In this document: positions 6,426-7,457 of the stretch, piece after piece | How the letters are laid out: each line of letters begins with the position of its first letter | Position numbering within the stretch: position 1 is the stretch's first letter | Source of the DNA: Nitrospirota bacterium | Lineage (GTDB): Bacteria; NPL-UPA2; JAGMAN01 | Reading direction: 5' to 3' | NCBI GenBank assembly: GCA_030605915.1 | Contig: JAUWHM010000082.1 | Location: forward strand, 1-7,457 | DNA length: 7,457 bases | Translations under genes and position numbers: made by a program | Notes under the pieces: generated by a model | What the model was told of the DNA's origin: nothing | Seen by the model: the letters and a program-made list of their open reading frames with translations, nothing else | The model's database searches: none

Positions 6426-7457
6426 ATGAGCGGTATTTTTGGAGTAGTTTCTAAGGGAGATTGTGTAGAGGCTCTGTTCTACGGCACGGACTATCATTCA
6501 CATCTGGGAACTGAATATGGGGGCATGGCCGTGTTAGGAGAGGATTTTGTGCGTCAAATACACAACATAAGCCAGACTCAGTTTAAGTCAAAATTTTATG
6601 AAGATTGTAAGCGTATGAAGGGAAACAAGGGCATCGGTGTTATTAGTACCTTTGATGAACAGCCTATCTATCTAAACTCTAAGTTCGGTCCATTTTGTAT
6701 AGTCACCAATGGGCTGGTAGAAAATGCGGAAGAATTAGCGGCCGGGCTGCTTAAGAAAGGAATATCCTTCAGTGAGGTGAGCAAAGAGGTGGTTAATGCA
6801 ACAGAGCTGATAGCCAAGCTAATAAACCAGGGCAAGGATCTGATAAATGGCATAGAGAAGATGTTCGATGCCATAGATGGCTCCTGCTCATTGCTGTTAC
6901 TTAATAGAGATGGAATCTATGCTGCCAGAGATAGGTTTGGATATACCCCTCTTGTGATTGGGAAGCGGGAAGATGCCTGGGCAGTGACTTCTGAGACTAG
7001 CGCCTTCCCAAATATTGGATTTGAAACAGTGAAACACCTCCAACCGGGAGAGATGATTCTGATAAATAAGGAGGGCGTACAGGAGAGAAGACCAGGTGGG
7101 GATATAAATCAAATCTGCGCCTTCCTCTGGATATACAGCGGCTTCCCCGCCTCAAGCTATGAAGGGATAAATGTGGAGACAGTGAGGGAGCGCTGCGGTC
7201 GGCACCTGGCAAGACGGGATAAGGATATAGAAGTAGATATAGTCTGCGGGATTCCTGATTCGGGCACGACCCATGGCCTGGGATATGCTATGGAATCCGG
7301 GAAACCTTATCGGCGACCGTTGGTGAAGTATACACCTGGATATGGCCGCAGTTACACCCCGCCGTCGCAGGAGACACGCGATTTGGTAGCCAGGATGAAG
7401 CTCATTCCTATCAAAGAAATAATTGAGGGCAATAGAATTGTAGTATGTGAGGATTCT
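6426..7457 (+). CDS. PurF-family (amidophosphoribosyltransferase-like) paralogue lacking the catalytic Cys, 5' part
   Basis: The frame is open from the ATG at 6426 to the right edge (344 codons seen; PurF is usually 450-510 residues). The start follows AAGGAGG (6411-6417) by eight bases. The N-terminal half has the class II glutamine amidotransferase (Ntn) fold: MSGIFGVV, then HLGTEYGGMAV in place of PurF HRGQESAGIAV, TNGLVEN in place of HNGN, and ARDRFGYTP at 167-175. The C-terminal half is the phosphoribosyltransferase domain: C231 at an Fe-S ligand position, PDSG at 277-280, GYGRSYTPPSQETRD, and VVCEDS at the edge, the start of the PRPP loop. Canonical PurF makes 5-phosphoribosylamine from PRPP and glutamine, the first step of purine synthesis. 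Here the Cys nucleophile is Ser2, HRGQ Arg is L27, the IGHTRYST segment has shrunk to IGVIST (70-75), and the usual Asp of SDTE is A125. Glutaminase activity is therefore probably altered or lost, while PRPP binding appears kept. Neighbours are repair genes, not pur genes. It may be NH3-dependent, act on another amine, or be regulatory; function is not established. Confidence 0.85.
   Translation, partial: MSGIFGVVSKGDCVEALFYGTDYHSHLGTEYGGMAVLGEDFVRQIHNISQTQFKSKFYEDCKRMKGNKGIGVISTFDEQPIYLNSKFGPFCIVTNGLVENAEELAAGLLKKGISFSEVSKEVVNATELIAKLINQGKDLINGIEKMFDAIDGSCSLLLLNRDGIYAARDRFGYTPLVIGKREDAWAVTSETSAFPNIGFETVKHLQPGEMILINKEGVQERRPGGDINQICAFLWIYSGFPASSYEGINVETVRERCGRHLARRDKDIEVDIVCGIPDSGTTHGLGYAMESGKPYRRPLVKYTPGYGRSYTPPSQETRDLVARMKLIPIKEIIEGNRIVVCEDS

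Noticed and set aside
6668..7212. Minus-strand open frames opposite the PurF-like gene
   Set aside because: The + strand frame is open throughout and matches PurF motifs; the antisense frames overlap each other and resemble nothing.
1..7457. CRISPR array, tRNA/rRNA, integrase or defence system
   Set aside because: No regularly spaced repeats, no cloverleaf-like or rRNA segments, and no mobile-element or defence gene families were seen on either strand.

Overview
The window reads as ordinary bacterial chromosome. All seven genes lie on the + strand, most gaps are under 155 bases, and most starts carry a strong AAGGAGG-type ribosome binding site. Base composition looks moderate (mid-40s percent GC by eye), with many ATA and AGA/AGG codons. 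No gene pins down a phylum. The mix of phytochrome-type two-component proteins, a family 4 Fe-S uracil-DNA glycosylase, PolX and a divergent PurF paralogue would fit an uncultivated or anaerobic bacterial lineage; that is an impression, not a result.

Bases 1-3825 are a signalling cluster. It starts with the end of a PAS-type histidine kinase that carries an unusual C-terminal tail resembling the N-terminal domain of PilB/GspE ATPases. Next come a single-domain Rcp1-type receiver, a REC-GAF-HisKA-HATPase hybrid kinase, and a protein made only of two tandem receivers, which overlaps the hybrid kinase by four bases. That makes two kinases and four receivers, with no HPt domain and no DNA-binding or enzymatic output domain in view. 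A bulged hairpin sits between the first two genes.

Bases 3826-6340 form a base-excision-repair unit. A near-consensus sigma70/sigma-A promoter (TTGACC, 17 bases, TATAAT) lies just upstream of a family 4 uracil-DNA glycosylase, which is followed 46 bases later by the DNA polymerase/exonuclease PolX. The glycosylase ends in QLDLF, a textbook beta-clamp-binding pentapeptide. The pair could cover uracil removal, AP-site processing and gap filling.

Bases 6341-7457 hold a short AT-armed hairpin with the word GGGACAGCTACC, followed by the 5' part of a PurF-family (amidophosphoribosyltransferase-like) gene that runs off the right edge. Its nucleophile position is Ser instead of Cys, and several glutamine-binding residues are replaced or missing, while the visible phosphoribosyltransferase motifs remain. 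This gene is the most interesting item in the window: it looks like a PRPP-binding PurF paralogue that has lost ordinary glutaminase chemistry.
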